Shown: piece by piece, positions 16,979 through 25,183 of the stretch
How positions within the stretch are numbered: the first letter of the stretch is position 1
How the letters are laid out: every line of letters begins with the position of its first letter
Assembly: GCA_036274895.1 (NCBI GenBank)
Contig: DASUEU010000049.1
Location: 124,001 to 188,000, forward strand
Source: CALMKX01 sp036274895
GTDB taxonomy: Bacteria > Acidobacteriota > Thermoanaerobaculia > Multivoradales > SZUA-115
Direction of reading: 5' to 3'
Length of the DNA: 64,000 nucleotides
The notes under the pieces: generated by a model
What the model was told of the DNA's origin: nothing
The model's input: the letters and a program-made list of their open reading frames with translations, nothing else
Databases searched by the model: none
Made by a program: the position numbers and the translations under genes

Positions 16979-17038
16979 GGCGGCTCCTTGACAGAAGTCG
17001 GAGGTGAGGTGGGGAGAGCCTACCTCAGCGGCTGACTC

Positions 17039-17083
17039 TCCGAAGTGGCTGGCACCTCGTTTTCCCGAAGTGCCTGGCACCCC
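17039..17083 (-). repeat. Two REP units upstream of the hydrolase gene
   Basis: About 17039-17059 is a near-consensus copy. About 17064-17083 is a variant with GTGCCTGGCACCCC in place of GTGGCTGGCACCTC. Translation of this stretch produces the false N-terminal extension of the hydrolase frame. Confidence 0.8.
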
Positions 17084-17115
17084 TCACGGTGATCGGGGCA
17101 AGCCTCGGGCCGGAG

Positions 17116-18213
17116 TCAGTCGAGCCGCTTCCTGAAGCGCAGCGAGGCCACCGTGAGCAGCACCAGGCCCAGCCCGACGAGGGCGGCGGCCTGGGGCCAG
17201 AGCACCTCGAAACCCGAGCCGCGCAAGAAGAGGCCGCGGAGGATCTCGGCGTAGTAGCGCAGGGGGATGCCGTAGGTGATCAGCTGGACGACCTCGGGCA
17301 TGTTCTCGATCGGGAAGATCAGCCCCGAGAGGTAGATCATCGGCATGGCGACCAGGAAGGTCGCGGTCATCATCGCCTGCTGCTGGTTGCGCACCAGGGT
17401 CGAGACCAGCAGGCCCAGGCTCAGGGTGCAGAAGAGGTAGAGCCCCGAGAAGGCGAGCAGCAGCCCGAAGGAGCCGCGCAGGGGCAGGCGGAAGCCGAAG
17501 ACCAGCACGGCGGTGATCAGGTGCAGCTGGATCAACCCGATCAGGGCGAAGGGGAAGAGCTTGCCGACCAGCAGCTGCCAGGGCCGGATGGGCGTGACGA
17601 GGAGCTGCTCCATGGTGCCGATCTCGCGCTCTCGCACCACCCCCATGGCCGAGAGGATGGTGGTCATGATCAGCAGCACCATGGCCAGCACCGCCGGCAG
17701 GTAGAACCAGCGGCTCTTGAGATCCGGGTTGTAGAACACCCGCGGCATCAGCTCGACCAGCCCGGCCCGCGCCGAGGGGCCGCCCGCGGTCGAGGCGATC
17801 AAGTTGCTGGCATAACCGAGCGCCACGGTGACGCTCGAAGAATCCGTGCCGTCGGCCAGCAGCTGCACCCGTGCCGGTCGGTCGGTGGCCCGGGCCGCGC
17901 CGAAGCCCGGGGCGATCACCAGGGCGAGCTGGGCGCGGCCGGTGACCAGCCAGTCGTCCACCGGCCCGGTCGCCTTCTCGCTGCCGGCGAGGTTGAAGTA
18001 GCCCGAGGCCACGAAGCGATCGGCCAGCTCGCGGCTGGCGGCCGTGCCGTCCTGATCCACCAACAGCAGGGGCACCCGGTTGACGTCGGTGTTGACGGCG
18101 AAGCCGAAGAGCAGGATCTGCATCACCGGCGAGACGAAGATCAGGGGCAGGATCCGCCGGTCCTGCTTGAGCTGCAGCAGCTCCTTGACGATCACCCGCC
18201 AGAGCACGTACAC
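17116..18213 (-). CDS. ABC-2 type exporter permease (YbhR-like)
   Basis: 365 residues from a GTG at 18213, four bases after the stop of the paired permease. It has an N-terminal membrane segment (LPLIFVSPVMQILLFGFAV), a large extracytoplasmic loop and about five C-terminal segments. The EREIGTMEQLLVTPIRPWQLLVGK string is the hallmark of the YadH/YbhR/YbhS ABC-2 permease family. It is the last gene of the TetR-HlyD-ATPase-TolC-ATPase-permease-permease set, which matches the E. coli CecR/YbhGFSR drug-efflux layout. It very likely pairs with the next permease to form the channel. Confidence 0.9.
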   Translation of the reverse strand: MYVLWRVIVKELLQLKQDRRILPLIFVSPVMQILLFGFAVNTDVNRVPLLLVDQDGTAASRELADRFVASGYFNLAGSEKATGPVDDWLVTGRAQLALVIAPGFGAARATDRPARVQLLADGTDSSSVTVALGYASNLIASTAGGPSARAGLVELMPRVFYNPDLKSRWFYLPAVLAMVLLIMTTILSAMGVVREREIGTMEQLLVTPIRPWQLLVGKLFPFALIGLIQLHLITAVLVFGFRLPLRGSFGLLLAFSGLYLFCTLSLGLLVSTLVRNQQQAMMTATFLVAMPMIYLSGLIFPIENMPEVVQLITYGIPLRYYAEILRGLFLRGSGFEVLWPQAAALVGLGLVLLTVASLRFRKRLD

Positions 18214-18217
18214 GCGC

Positions 18218-19348
18218 CTACCCCTTCCCCCGCGCCAGGCGCAGCGAAGCGAGACCGAGCGTGGCCGTGGCGTAGATCGCCAGGGCCCCGAGCTGGTCGA
18301 GGTAGGGGCCGAGGCCGGTGCCTTTCAGGATGATGCCGCGCAGCAGCACCAGGTAGTAGCGGGCCGGCACGACGTGGGTGATGACCTGGAGGAAGGGGGG
18401 CATCGAGCGGATGGGGAAGATGAAGCCCGACAGCAGCACGGCCGGCAGCAGGGAGGCGATCAGCGAGATCTGGAAGGCCGCGGCCTGGGAGTCGGCGAGG
18501 GTCGAGATCAGTAGGCCCAGCCCGAGGGCCCCCATCAAGTAGAGCAACGTGGCGACGAAGAGGGCCGAGAGGGGGCCGCGCACGGTCAAGCCGAAGAGCA
18601 GGTTCGCCACCACCAGGATCACCACCGTCACCAGGAGCGATTGCAGCAGGTAGGGCAGGGTCTTGCCGAGCAGCAGCTGGAAGGTGCCGAGGGGGGCGAT
18701 GCGCAGCTGCTCCATGGTGCCGCGCTCCTTCTCGCGCACCACCGAGAGGGCGGTCGAGACTACGCCGGTGAGCATCAGCAGCACGCCGGCCAGCCCCGGC
18801 ACCAGGAAGCGGGTGGAAGAGAGCTCCGGGTTGAACCACACCCGCGGCTGGTAAGCGATCGCCCCCGGGGGCTCGCGGCCGGCGGCGGCCAGCCGGCGCT
18901 CGACCAGTCGGACGTTGGCGTCGGCGGTCAAGGCGTTGGCGTAGCCGAGGACGGTCGAAGCCGTGCCGGCGTCGGCGCCGTCGACCAGGAACTGTACCGG
19001 CGAGAGCTCGCCCCGCTCGACGCGGGCGGCGTGGCCCTCGGGGATCACCAGCACGGCACGGGCGACGCGGCGCTCGAATAGACCCTCGGGATCCTCGCCG
19101 GGACCCAGATCCGCGACCCGGTCGAAGAAGGTGGAGTTGACGAAGGTTGCCACCAGGTCCCGGCTGGCCGGCGAGAGATCGCGGTCCTGGACGGCCAGGG
19201 CCACGTGGCGCACGTCGAAGTTCAAGGCATAGCCGTAGAGCACCAGCATCAGGGCGGGCAGGCCGAGCAGCATCACCAGCGACAGGGGGTCGCGCCGGAC
19301 CTGGCGCATCTCCTTGACGAAGAGGGCCCGGAAGGCGGAGAGGTTCAA
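18218..19348 (-). CDS. ABC-2 type exporter permease (YbhS-like)
   Basis: 376 residues from a TTG at 19348 that overlaps the stop of the ATPase gene (TTGA). N-terminal segment PLSLVMLLGLPALMLVLYGYAL, a periplasmic domain of about 150 residues, then a bundle of membrane helices with KERGTMEQLRIAPLGTFQLL and FIFPIRSMPPFLQ, the family signature. It is homologous to the permease encoded next to it and presumably forms a heterodimer with it. Confidence 0.9.
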   Translation of the reverse strand: MNLSAFRALFVKEMRQVRRDPLSLVMLLGLPALMLVLYGYALNFDVRHVALAVQDRDLSPASRDLVATFVNSTFFDRVADLGPGEDPEGLFERRVARAVLVIPEGHAARVERGELSPVQFLVDGADAGTASTVLGYANALTADANVRLVERRLAAAGREPPGAIAYQPRVWFNPELSSTRFLVPGLAGVLLMLTGVVSTALSVVREKERGTMEQLRIAPLGTFQLLLGKTLPYLLQSLLVTVVILVVANLLFGLTVRGPLSALFVATLLYLMGALGLGLLISTLADSQAAAFQISLIASLLPAVLLSGFIFPIRSMPPFLQVITHVVPARYYLVLLRGIILKGTGLGPYLDQLGALAIYATATLGLASLRLARGKG

Positions 19349-20151
19349 GCGCCACCTCCGGCCGCCCTGCGGCCTTCCTCGGCGGTGACGTGGTGGAAGA
19401 ACACCTCCTCGATCGAGGGCCGGCCACCGAGCTCGGCCTTGAGCTCCGCGACCGTGCCCAGGGCCACCAGGCGGCTGGCATGGATCAGGGCCAGGCGGTG
19501 GCAGTACTCGGCTTCCTCGAGATAGTGGGTGGTGACGAAGACCGTGGTGCCCTCCGCCGAGAGGTCGTCGATCAGCCGCCAGAAGCGGCGGCGAGAGATC
19601 GGGTCGACGCCGCTGGTGGGTTCGTCGAGGAAGACCACCGGCGGCCGGTGCAGCAGGGCGCAGGCCAAGGCCAGGCGCTGGCGGAAGCCGCCGGCCAGCT
19701 CGCGGGTGAGGCGGTCCTCGAGCCCATCGAGGCCGGCCAGTGCGACTGCCCAGTCCTGGCGCTCGCGGGCCTCCTTGCCCCGCAGGCCGTAGACGCCGCC
19801 GAAGAAGCGCAGGTTGGCGGCCACGGTCAAGTCCTCGTAGAGGCTGAAGCGCTGGCTCATATAGCCGATCGAGCGCTTGACCGCCTCGGGCTCGCGGGCG
19901 ACGTCGAAGCCGAGCACCCGGGCCGAGCCGCCGGAGGGCTTGAGCAGGCCGCAGAGCATGCGGATGGTGGTCGACTTGCCGGCGCCGTTGGCGCCGAGGA
20001 AGCCGAAGATCTCGCCGCGGCCCACCGAGAGGGTCACCCGATCCACGGCCGTGAAGTCGCCGAAGCGCTTCGACAGCTCGAAGAGTTCGACGGCGAGCCC
20101 CGGGCTACCGGCCGATCCCCCGAGGTGCCAGCCATTTCGGGGTGGGCTCAT
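19345..20151 (-). CDS. ABC exporter ATP-binding protein
   Basis: 268 residues from the ATG at 20151. Walker A is GANGAGKST, the Q-loop region YMSQRFSLYEDLTV, a variant signature LAGGFRQRLALA, Walker B VVFLDEPTSGVDP and the switch His in TTHYLEE. The first residues (PRNGWHLGG) are encoded by a REP copy. No start codon lies between the repeat and the conserved LFELSKRF strand, so the repeat appears to be translated. The G-rich end of a second REP copy just upstream acts as the only Shine-Dalgarno-like sequence. It energises the two permeases downstream; a second ATPase is encoded two genes upstream, and E. coli YbhF carries two fused ATPase domains. Confidence 0.88.
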   Translation of the reverse strand: MSPPRNGWHLGGSAGSPGLAVELFELSKRFGDFTAVDRVTLSVGRGEIFGFLGANGAGKSTTIRMLCGLLKPSGGSARVLGFDVAREPEAVKRSIGYMSQRFSLYEDLTVAANLRFFGGVYGLRGKEARERQDWAVALAGLDGLEDRLTRELAGGFRQRLALACALLHRPPVVFLDEPTSGVDPISRRRFWRLIDDLSAEGTTVFVTTHYLEEAEYCHRLALIHASRLVALGTVAELKAELGGRPSIEEVFFHHVTAEEGRRAAGGGA

Positions 20152-20183
20152 CGCTGCCCCCCGAGGTGCCAGCCATTTCGGGG
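20117..20183 (-). repeat. Tandem REP duplication that carries the start codon of an ABC ATPase gene
   Basis: Two REP copies (about 20117-20142 and 20157-20183) are each followed on the plus strand by GCTCATCGC, so on the coding strand each unit is preceded by GCGATGAGC. The ATG used by the ATPase gene is in one of these duplicated units, and the other copy provides a second, non-productive ATG. The insertion therefore rebuilt the translation start region between the TolC-like and ATPase genes. Confidence 0.8.
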
Positions 20184-20188
20184 AAAGC

Positions 20189-21520
20189 TCATCGCGGACC
20201 CCCCAGGGCGCGCTCGAGCCCGGCGTCGGCCAGACGGCGAGCGGCCCGGGCTCGGGTGAGGTCGAGCCCGGCCGAGAGCAAGGCGACCTCGGCGTCGAGC
20301 AGCTCGGCCGAGGCGAGCACGCCGGCCCGGTAGCGCTCGGCGGCGACCCGGCGGTTCTCGCGCGCGGCCTCGACGTTCGCCTCGGCAAGCGCGATGGTCG
20401 CCTCGGCCGTGGCCCGTTCCTCCAGGCGGTTGAGCACTTCGAGGCCCAGTCGGCGGTCGAGGTCGGCCAGCTCGTGGCGCAGGGCTTCGGCCTCCGCCTC
20501 CAGCTCAGCCACGGCCGCCGCCGTGCGCCCGCCGTCCCACAGGCGCCAGGTCAGGCCCACGGTGACGTCCCAGCTGTCCTCCCACTTCTCCTCGGGAGGC
20601 AGGATGTTGCGGTTGGGGTTGCCGAGCTCGAGCCCGGCGGCGAGGGAGACCTGGGGCTTGTGGCGGCTCTTTTCGGCCCTGACTCGGGAATCGAGGACAG
20701 CCAGGCGAGAGGCCAGGACGGAGCGCTCGGCCCTTCGACCAAGGGCGTCGGCCACCAGGGCTTCGGCGTCGGCGGGCTCGGCGGCGGGTGGGGCCAGCTC
20801 CTCACCGGGCTCGATCTCGGTGCCGGGGGTGAGGCCGAGCAGGCGGGCGAGGTTGGCCGCGGCCAGCCGGGCGCCGCTCGCCGCCTCGATGCGCGCCAGC
20901 TCGGCCCTCTGCCGCTCGACGGTGACGGCCAGCACCTCGTTGGCCGCTGCCATGCCCACGGCGCGGCGGTTCTCGGCATCGCGACGGTGGGCCTCGTAGG
21001 CAGCCAGGGCCTCGCCCAGCACCTGCTCGGTGGCGCGGGCGGTGACCAGACTCCAGTAGGCCGAGGCCACCTCGGCGCGCAGGTCGTTCACGCCAGCCGT
21101 TCGGCGGTGGCCGGCGGCCTCACGCCCGGCGCCGGCGGCGGCGAGCTGAGCCTCGAGCCGGCCGCCCGTCCACAGGGGGATCGACCCTTCGACTCGCGCC
21201 CGATAGTTGTTCGGGATGTTGGGGAAGACCGTGCGGGGCGGAGAGCCCGGGATGGCGATTACCAGCTCGGGCACGTTCGAGCGCCGGGTGTAGGAAGCGA
21301 GAGCCCCCACTTCGGCCTTGCGGGCGGCCTGGGCGGCGTCCTCCTGGGCCAGGGCCGAGCGCTCGAGGGCCGAGAGGCGGGCGAGGTTGGCGGAGGCAGC
21401 TTCGGCCCGCGCGAGGGCCTCGGCGAGCCCGAGACGAAGCGGCTCCGCCCCGCCTGGCTGGGCCGAGGCAGGGAGGGTGAGGGCGGCAACGAGGGCGAGG
21501 GTGAGCCGGCAGAGCTTCAT
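20189..21520 (-). CDS. TolC-family outer-membrane efflux protein
   Basis: 443 residues, ATG at 21520, signal peptide MKLCRLTLALVAALTLPASA. Two similar halves rich in long Ala/Glu/Arg coiled helices are typical of the OEP/TolC fold. Motifs include LWTGGRLEAQL and LTWRLWDGGRT at corresponding positions of the two halves, and a NNYRARVEGSIPLW barrel strand. It overlaps the preceding ATPase gene by ATGA. In this operon it supplies the outer-membrane duct for the HlyD-ABC exporter, so export across both membranes is expected. Confidence 0.92.
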   Translation of the reverse strand: MKLCRLTLALVAALTLPASAQPGGAEPLRLGLAEALARAEAASANLARLSALERSALAQEDAAQAARKAEVGALASYTRRSNVPELVIAIPGSPPRTVFPNIPNNYRARVEGSIPLWTGGRLEAQLAAAGAGREAAGHRRTAGVNDLRAEVASAYWSLVTARATEQVLGEALAAYEAHRRDAENRRAVGMAAANEVLAVTVERQRAELARIEAASGARLAAANLARLLGLTPGTEIEPGEELAPPAAEPADAEALVADALGRRAERSVLASRLAVLDSRVRAEKSRHKPQVSLAAGLELGNPNRNILPPEEKWEDSWDVTVGLTWRLWDGGRTAAAVAELEAEAEALRHELADLDRRLGLEVLNRLEERATAEATIALAEANVEAARENRRVAAERYRAGVLASAELLDAEVALLSAGLDLTRARAARRLADAGLERALGGPR

Positions 21521-22458
21521 GGTTGGGCCTCGGAGCGGATGCGCTGGATGAACAGGTCTTCGAGCGAGGGTAGGACCGGCTGGAGCGATAGCACCTCGAG
21601 CCCCTGCCCACTGAGGCGGCGGCTCAGGTTCTCGGCCTCGGCGGAGCCCGCGGCGCGGGCGAGGGACGGGGCATAGGCATGGATGCGCTCGCCGAAGACC
21701 TCCACGTCGTCGATCCCCGGCTGGCGTGACAGAGCCTCGATCGCTTCCCGGCGGGGCCGGGCCACCACCTCGAACAGCACTCCCGGAGCCCCTTCGCGCA
21801 GGCGGTTGGGGTCGTCGAGAGCGAGTAGCCGCCCTTCGTGGACCAGGGCCACGCGCTGGCAGCGCTCGGCCTCGTCGAGGTAGGGCGTGGTCAAGAGGAG
21901 GGTGAGGCCCTCTGCCCTCAGCTCTCCCAGGAGCTGCCAGAAGTCGCGGCGGGAGACCGGGTCGACGCCCGTGGTGGGCTCGTCGAGCACCAGCAGCTCG
22001 GGGGTGTGGATCAGGGTGCAGGCGAGGGCGAGCTTCTGCTTCATGCCCCCCGAGAGGCGATCCGCCAGGCGGCGGCGAAAGGGGGTCATGCGCACCATCT
22101 CGAGCAGGCGATCGCGGCTCGGCTTCCAGCCCCGAACGCCGTGGACTTCGGCGAAGAAGGCGATGTTCTCGTCCACGGTCAAGTCGCCGTAGAGGGAGAA
22201 GCGCTGCGACAGGTAGCCGACCCGGGAGGCCAGCTGCCGCCGGTCCCGGCGGGGTTCGAGGCCGCAGGTGGCGAGGGTGCCGGACGCCGGCACGAGCAGT
22301 CCGAGCAGGGCGCGCAGGGTGCTGGTCTTGCCGGCCCCGTCGGGGCCGATGAGGCCGAACATCTCCCCCCGCCGGACGTCGAAGGAGAGACGGTCGACCG
22401 CCGTCTGGTCGCCGTAGCGGACCGTCAGGCTCTCGACCCGGACGAGCTCGTCGCTCAC
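21517..22458 (-). CDS. ABC exporter ATP-binding protein (first ATPase)
   Basis: 313 residues from a GTG at 22458 (GTGA overlap with hlyD). Walker A is PDGAGKTST, signature LSGGMKQKLALA, Walker B LLVLDEPTTGVDP, D-loop VSRRDFW; the switch position reads TTPYLDE, with Pro replacing the usual His. The missing switch His suggests a catalytically degenerate half that works with the other ATPase, as in heterodimeric ABC exporters. A C-terminal extension (about residues 225-313) resembles the DUF4162-like tail of drug-efflux ATPases. Together with the second ATPase it corresponds to the two halves of YbhF. Confidence 0.88.
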   Translation of the reverse strand: MSDELVRVESLTVRYGDQTAVDRLSFDVRRGEMFGLIGPDGAGKTSTLRALLGLLVPASGTLATCGLEPRRDRRQLASRVGYLSQRFSLYGDLTVDENIAFFAEVHGVRGWKPSRDRLLEMVRMTPFRRRLADRLSGGMKQKLALACTLIHTPELLVLDEPTTGVDPVSRRDFWQLLGELRAEGLTLLLTTPYLDEAERCQRVALVHEGRLLALDDPNRLREGAPGVLFEVVARPRREAIEALSRQPGIDDVEVFGERIHAYAPSLARAAGSAEAENLSRRLSGQGLEVLSLQPVLPSLEDLFIQRIRSEAQP

Positions 22459-23417
22459 GGCGCTGCGTCCAGGGCCAGAAGGGCCTCTGCCGGCATGCCG
22501 GGCTTGAACAGGCCGTCGTCGTTGGGCAGACCGATCTTGACGCGGTAGACCAGCTTCACCCGCTCGTCTCGGGTCTGGACGTTCTTGGGCGTGAACTCGG
22601 CCCGGGAGTCGATGAAGGTGACCTTGCCGGTGCGCACCTCGCCGCCGTCTGTGGTCACCCGGGCGCCCTGGCCGAGGCGGACTCGGCCGAGGTCCGGCTC
22701 GCCGACGTAGACCGTGAGCCAGGCGTGGGCGAGGTCGGTCACCAGGAGCAGCCCGCCCCCCGGGGCCACCAGCTCGCCGGCGTCGGCCAGCTTTTCGGTC
22801 ACCACGCCGTCGAGCGGGCTCACGACCGTGGCGTCCGCGAGCTGCTCCCCGAGCTGGGCGAGGCGTGCCTCGGCGGCGGCGACGCGGGCGCGGGCAGTGG
22901 CGATCTCCTCGGGGCGGCTGCCGGCCTGGAGCTTCTTCCAGCGCTCACGGGCGGCCTCGAGCTGGGCCCGGGCCACCTCGCGGCGGGTGCGGGCGTCGTC
23001 CCGGGCCTTCTCGGTGCCGGAGCCGGAGGCGAGCAGGGTCTCCATCCGTTCGAGATCCTGGCTGGCGCTCGCCAGGTCGGCCTCGGCGCGGCGGACCTGG
23101 GCCTGGGCCTCGGCGACGTCCTCCACCCGGGAGCCGGCCAGGCGCAGGGCCAGCTCGGCCTCGGCCTGAGCCTTCTCGGCCTCGGCCGTGGCCAGGGCCA
23201 GACGGGTGGCCGTGGCGTCGAGGCGGGCCAGCTCCTGGCCGGCGCGGACGCGGTCCCCCTCGCCCACGGCGAGGCGCTCGAGGCGGCCGGCGACCTCGGC
23301 CGAGATGCGCACTTCGGTGGCCTCGACGTGGCCGGAGGCGAGGAGGCCGTTGGGGTCCTCAGGCACTGCACAGGCGGCGAGGAGGAGCAGGGAGAGCGGG
23401 GAGGCGAGGCGTCTCAT
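22455..23417 (-). CDS. HlyD/YbhG-type membrane fusion lipoprotein
   Basis: 320 residues, ATG at 23417. A lipobox (LLLLAACAVP) predicts an acylated N-terminal Cys. The order is biotinyl-lipoyl half (VRISAEVAGRLERLAVGEGDRV), a long alpha-helical hairpin, second lipoyl half (VVSPLDGVVTEKLADAGELV) and a beta-barrel domain (WLTVYVGEPDLGRVRLGQ). It is a periplasmic adaptor bridging the ABC-2 permeases to the TolC-like duct. It overlaps the TetR gene by ATGA. Confidence 0.92.
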   Translation of the reverse strand: MRRLASPLSLLLLAACAVPEDPNGLLASGHVEATEVRISAEVAGRLERLAVGEGDRVRAGQELARLDATATRLALATAEAEKAQAEAELALRLAGSRVEDVAEAQAQVRRAEADLASASQDLERMETLLASGSGTEKARDDARTRREVARAQLEAARERWKKLQAGSRPEEIATARARVAAAEARLAQLGEQLADATVVSPLDGVVTEKLADAGELVAPGGGLLLVTDLAHAWLTVYVGEPDLGRVRLGQGARVTTDGGEVRTGKVTFIDSRAEFTPKNVQTRDERVKLVYRVKIGLPNDDGLFKPGMPAEALLALDAAP

Positions 23418-24094
23418 GTCGTGCCCTCGGGCGTGATCGAAGGAGAAGGGGAGGGGTGGGCGGCGTAGCCCTGGCGGACCAGGCGGCGCATGTGCTCGGC
23501 CAAGGCGTCGTGGTCGGGCAAGGCGGCTTCCATGCCATAGCGGGCTGCCGCCTCGCGGCGTGCTCCCTCGGTGGCGAAAAAGAAGGCCATGCTACCGACC
23601 AGGCTGAAATAGCCGAGCAGGGGGTCCATCTCGCGGATGGAGCCGTCGCGCATGCCGCGGTCGAGGATGCCCGTGACGATGCCGAGGATCGAGAGAATGT
23701 GGGGCAAGGCGGCGGGGAGCACGCTGCCGGTGCGCATCAGCTCGCGCAGCATCAGGGCCGGGAAGCTCGGCCGGACCCGGGTGGCGGTGTCGACGAAGAG
23801 GGTGACGAAGTCTTCGAGCTGCTGGAGGGGAGGGTCGGGGCTCCGCGAGAGGATCACCACCCGCGAGGCGATCTCGGCGAAGGCCGAGACCAGCACGGCC
23901 TCGTAGAGGGCCCGCTTGCCGCCGAAGTGGTAGCTGATCATCGCCTTGTTGACCCCGGCCCGCTCGGCGATGGCCTCGACCCGGACGCCGTCGAAGCCGC
24001 GCTCGGCGAAGAGCTCCGAGGCGGCGCGGAGCAGGGCCTCACGGGTGGCTTCGGAATCGCGCTCACGGCGCGGCGGAGGGCCTGGGTTTGCCAT
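23414..24094 (-). CDS. TetR-family repressor of the efflux operon
   Basis: 226 residues, ATG at 24094. The N-terminal helix-turn-helix is clear (LLRAASELFAERGFDGVRV, then IAERAGVNKAMISYHFGGK). The ligand domain resembles CecR/YbiH. It is the first gene of a seven-gene operon with 4-base overlaps between most genes, and an inverted repeat fitting a TetR operator lies 32 bases upstream of its start, so autorepression and co-regulation of the exporter are likely. The ligand is unknown; E. coli CecR-controlled YbhGFSR affects sensitivity to cefoperazone and chloramphenicol. Confidence 0.9.
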   Translation of the reverse strand: MANPGPPPRRERDSEATREALLRAASELFAERGFDGVRVEAIAERAGVNKAMISYHFGGKRALYEAVLVSAFAEIASRVVILSRSPDPPLQQLEDFVTLFVDTATRVRPSFPALMLRELMRTGSVLPAALPHILSILGIVTGILDRGMRDGSIREMDPLLGYFSLVGSMAFFFATEGARREAAARYGMEAALPDHDALAEHMRRLVRQGYAAHPSPSPSITPEGTT

Positions 24095-24125
24095 TCAGCT
24101 CGTTGGATCGACTCAAGGTGTTGTT

Positions 24126-24145
24126 TCAACCAAACGGTTGGTTGA
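24126..24145 (-). promoter_or_regulatory. Probable TetR operator
   Basis: TCAACCAA and TTGGTTGA form an 8-bp inverted repeat with a 4-base centre (ACGG). It is strikingly AT-rich for this genome and lies 32 bases upstream of the tetR start, the usual place for an autoregulatory TetR operator. Confidence 0.75.
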
Positions 24146-24181
24146 TACTTCGCTAACCCCCGCCTCGCTGTCAAGCCCCCT

Positions 24182-24263
24182 CCCCGAGGTGCCAGCCATT
24201 TCGGAGACGCCTCCCTGGGACGCCACTCTGAAAGGCTCCTCCGAGGTGCCAGCCATGTCGGGG
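24182..24263 (+). repeat. Two REP units in the tetR / outer-membrane protein gap
   Basis: Copies at about 24182-24204 and 24240-24263, with one-base variants (TTTCGGAG and ATGTCGGGG). They lie in the 324-base divergent gap 24095-24418, which otherwise holds only the TetR operator and the ribosome-binding site of the next gene. Confidence 0.8.
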
Positions 24264-24418
24264 AGCAGCCTCGCGGTCGAGGGCCTTGGTCTGGGCGCAG
24301 CTAGTCTTCACAGAGTTGACCCCGAGCTTTCGCCTACTTCGTTGGAGATTTCGAACAAGGGCTGGCATTGGCGTTGCTGCTGCTCAGCTTGAATCCGTTG
24401 ATCCCAAGGAGGAACACG

Positions 24419-25051
24419 ATGAGAAAGTCGATCCTACTGGTGGCCCTGGCTCTTGCTCTGGGAGGGCAAACCGTGCTCGCCGTCGAGATCACGCCGGTCG
24501 TCGGGTACCGCATCGGCGGACCGAGCTACGAACTGGTCGAGATCTGTCCCTTCCCAACCTTGATCCCCTGTCCCGAGGTCGAGGTCGAGACCGAGGACAG
24601 CGCCGTCTTCGGTCTGATTGTGGACGTGCCGATCACCGACGGCTGGCAGGCCGAGGTGCTGCTCAACCGCCAGGAGACCGAGCAGGAGGTGACCATCCGG
24701 TTCGGACGCCTGCCGTTCCCGATTCCCTTTCCGGTCGATGGCCGCTTCACGGTGGACTTCGAGCTGACCACCTTGCACGTGGGCATCCTGCGCGAGTGGG
24801 AGCTCGCGCGGGCTCGGCCGTTCGTAGGGGTCGGCGCTGGTTTGACTCAGCTGGAGCTGGGGGATGAGGGCCTCGGCGTAGCGGATGACGAGCGGTTCTC
24901 GGGGAGCGTGGCGGGCGGCGCTAAGGTGCCGGTCTCCGACCGCTTCGGACTGCGCTTCGAGGCTCGGGGCTACTGGGTGGATGCGCCGGAGGAAATTGGC
25001 GGCTCGTTCACGCAGGTGGAGGCGACGGTCGGGGCCAGCTTCCGCTGGTAG
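24419..25051 (+). CDS. Small outer-membrane beta-barrel protein
   Basis: 210 residues from the ATG at 24419, which has AAGGAGG eight bases upstream; the longer open frame is not used. A signal peptide (MRKSILLVALALALGGQTVLA) precedes alternating strands (TPVVGYRIGG, WQAEVLLNRQ, FGLRFEARGYW) and a C-terminal Trp (VGASFRW), typical of OmpA/OmpX-like 8-strand barrels. A loop carries two Cys (ICPFPTLIPCP) that could form a disulfide. No partner gene is nearby; function is unknown. Confidence 0.8.
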   Translation: MRKSILLVALALALGGQTVLAVEITPVVGYRIGGPSYELVEICPFPTLIPCPEVEVETEDSAVFGLIVDVPITDGWQAEVLLNRQETEQEVTIRFGRLPFPIPFPVDGRFTVDFELTTLHVGILREWELARARPFVGVGAGLTQLELGDEGLGVADDERFSGSVAGGAKVPVSDRFGLRFEARGYWVDAPEEIGGSFTQVEATVGASFRW

Positions 25052-25056
25052 CCTCC

Positions 25057-25144
25057 TCCGAGGTGCCAGCCACTTCGGGGAACCGGGCGAACGGGACGCT
25101 CCAGCAACTGAGAACGGCCCTCCCGAAGTGCCAGCCTTTTCGGG
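25057..25144 (+). repeat. REP pair upstream of the RAYT gene
   Basis: A consensus unit (about 25057-25080) and a diverged unit with CCGAAGTGCCAGCC...TTTCGGG (about 25121-25144). The second is close to a perfect hairpin. Together with the oppositely oriented copy at 26338 they bracket the Y1 transposase gene, the arrangement known for REP-RAYT (REPtron) units. Confidence 0.8.
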
Positions 25145-25183
25145 CGGGCGGGGCAGGTCCGCGGATTTACGTCTCTACTGAGT

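Noticed and set aside
16979..17080. A longer N-terminus for the peptidoglycan-binding hydrolase
   Set aside because: It is translated from two REP copies and lacks a ribosome site; the ATG at 16978 has AAGGAG at good spacing.
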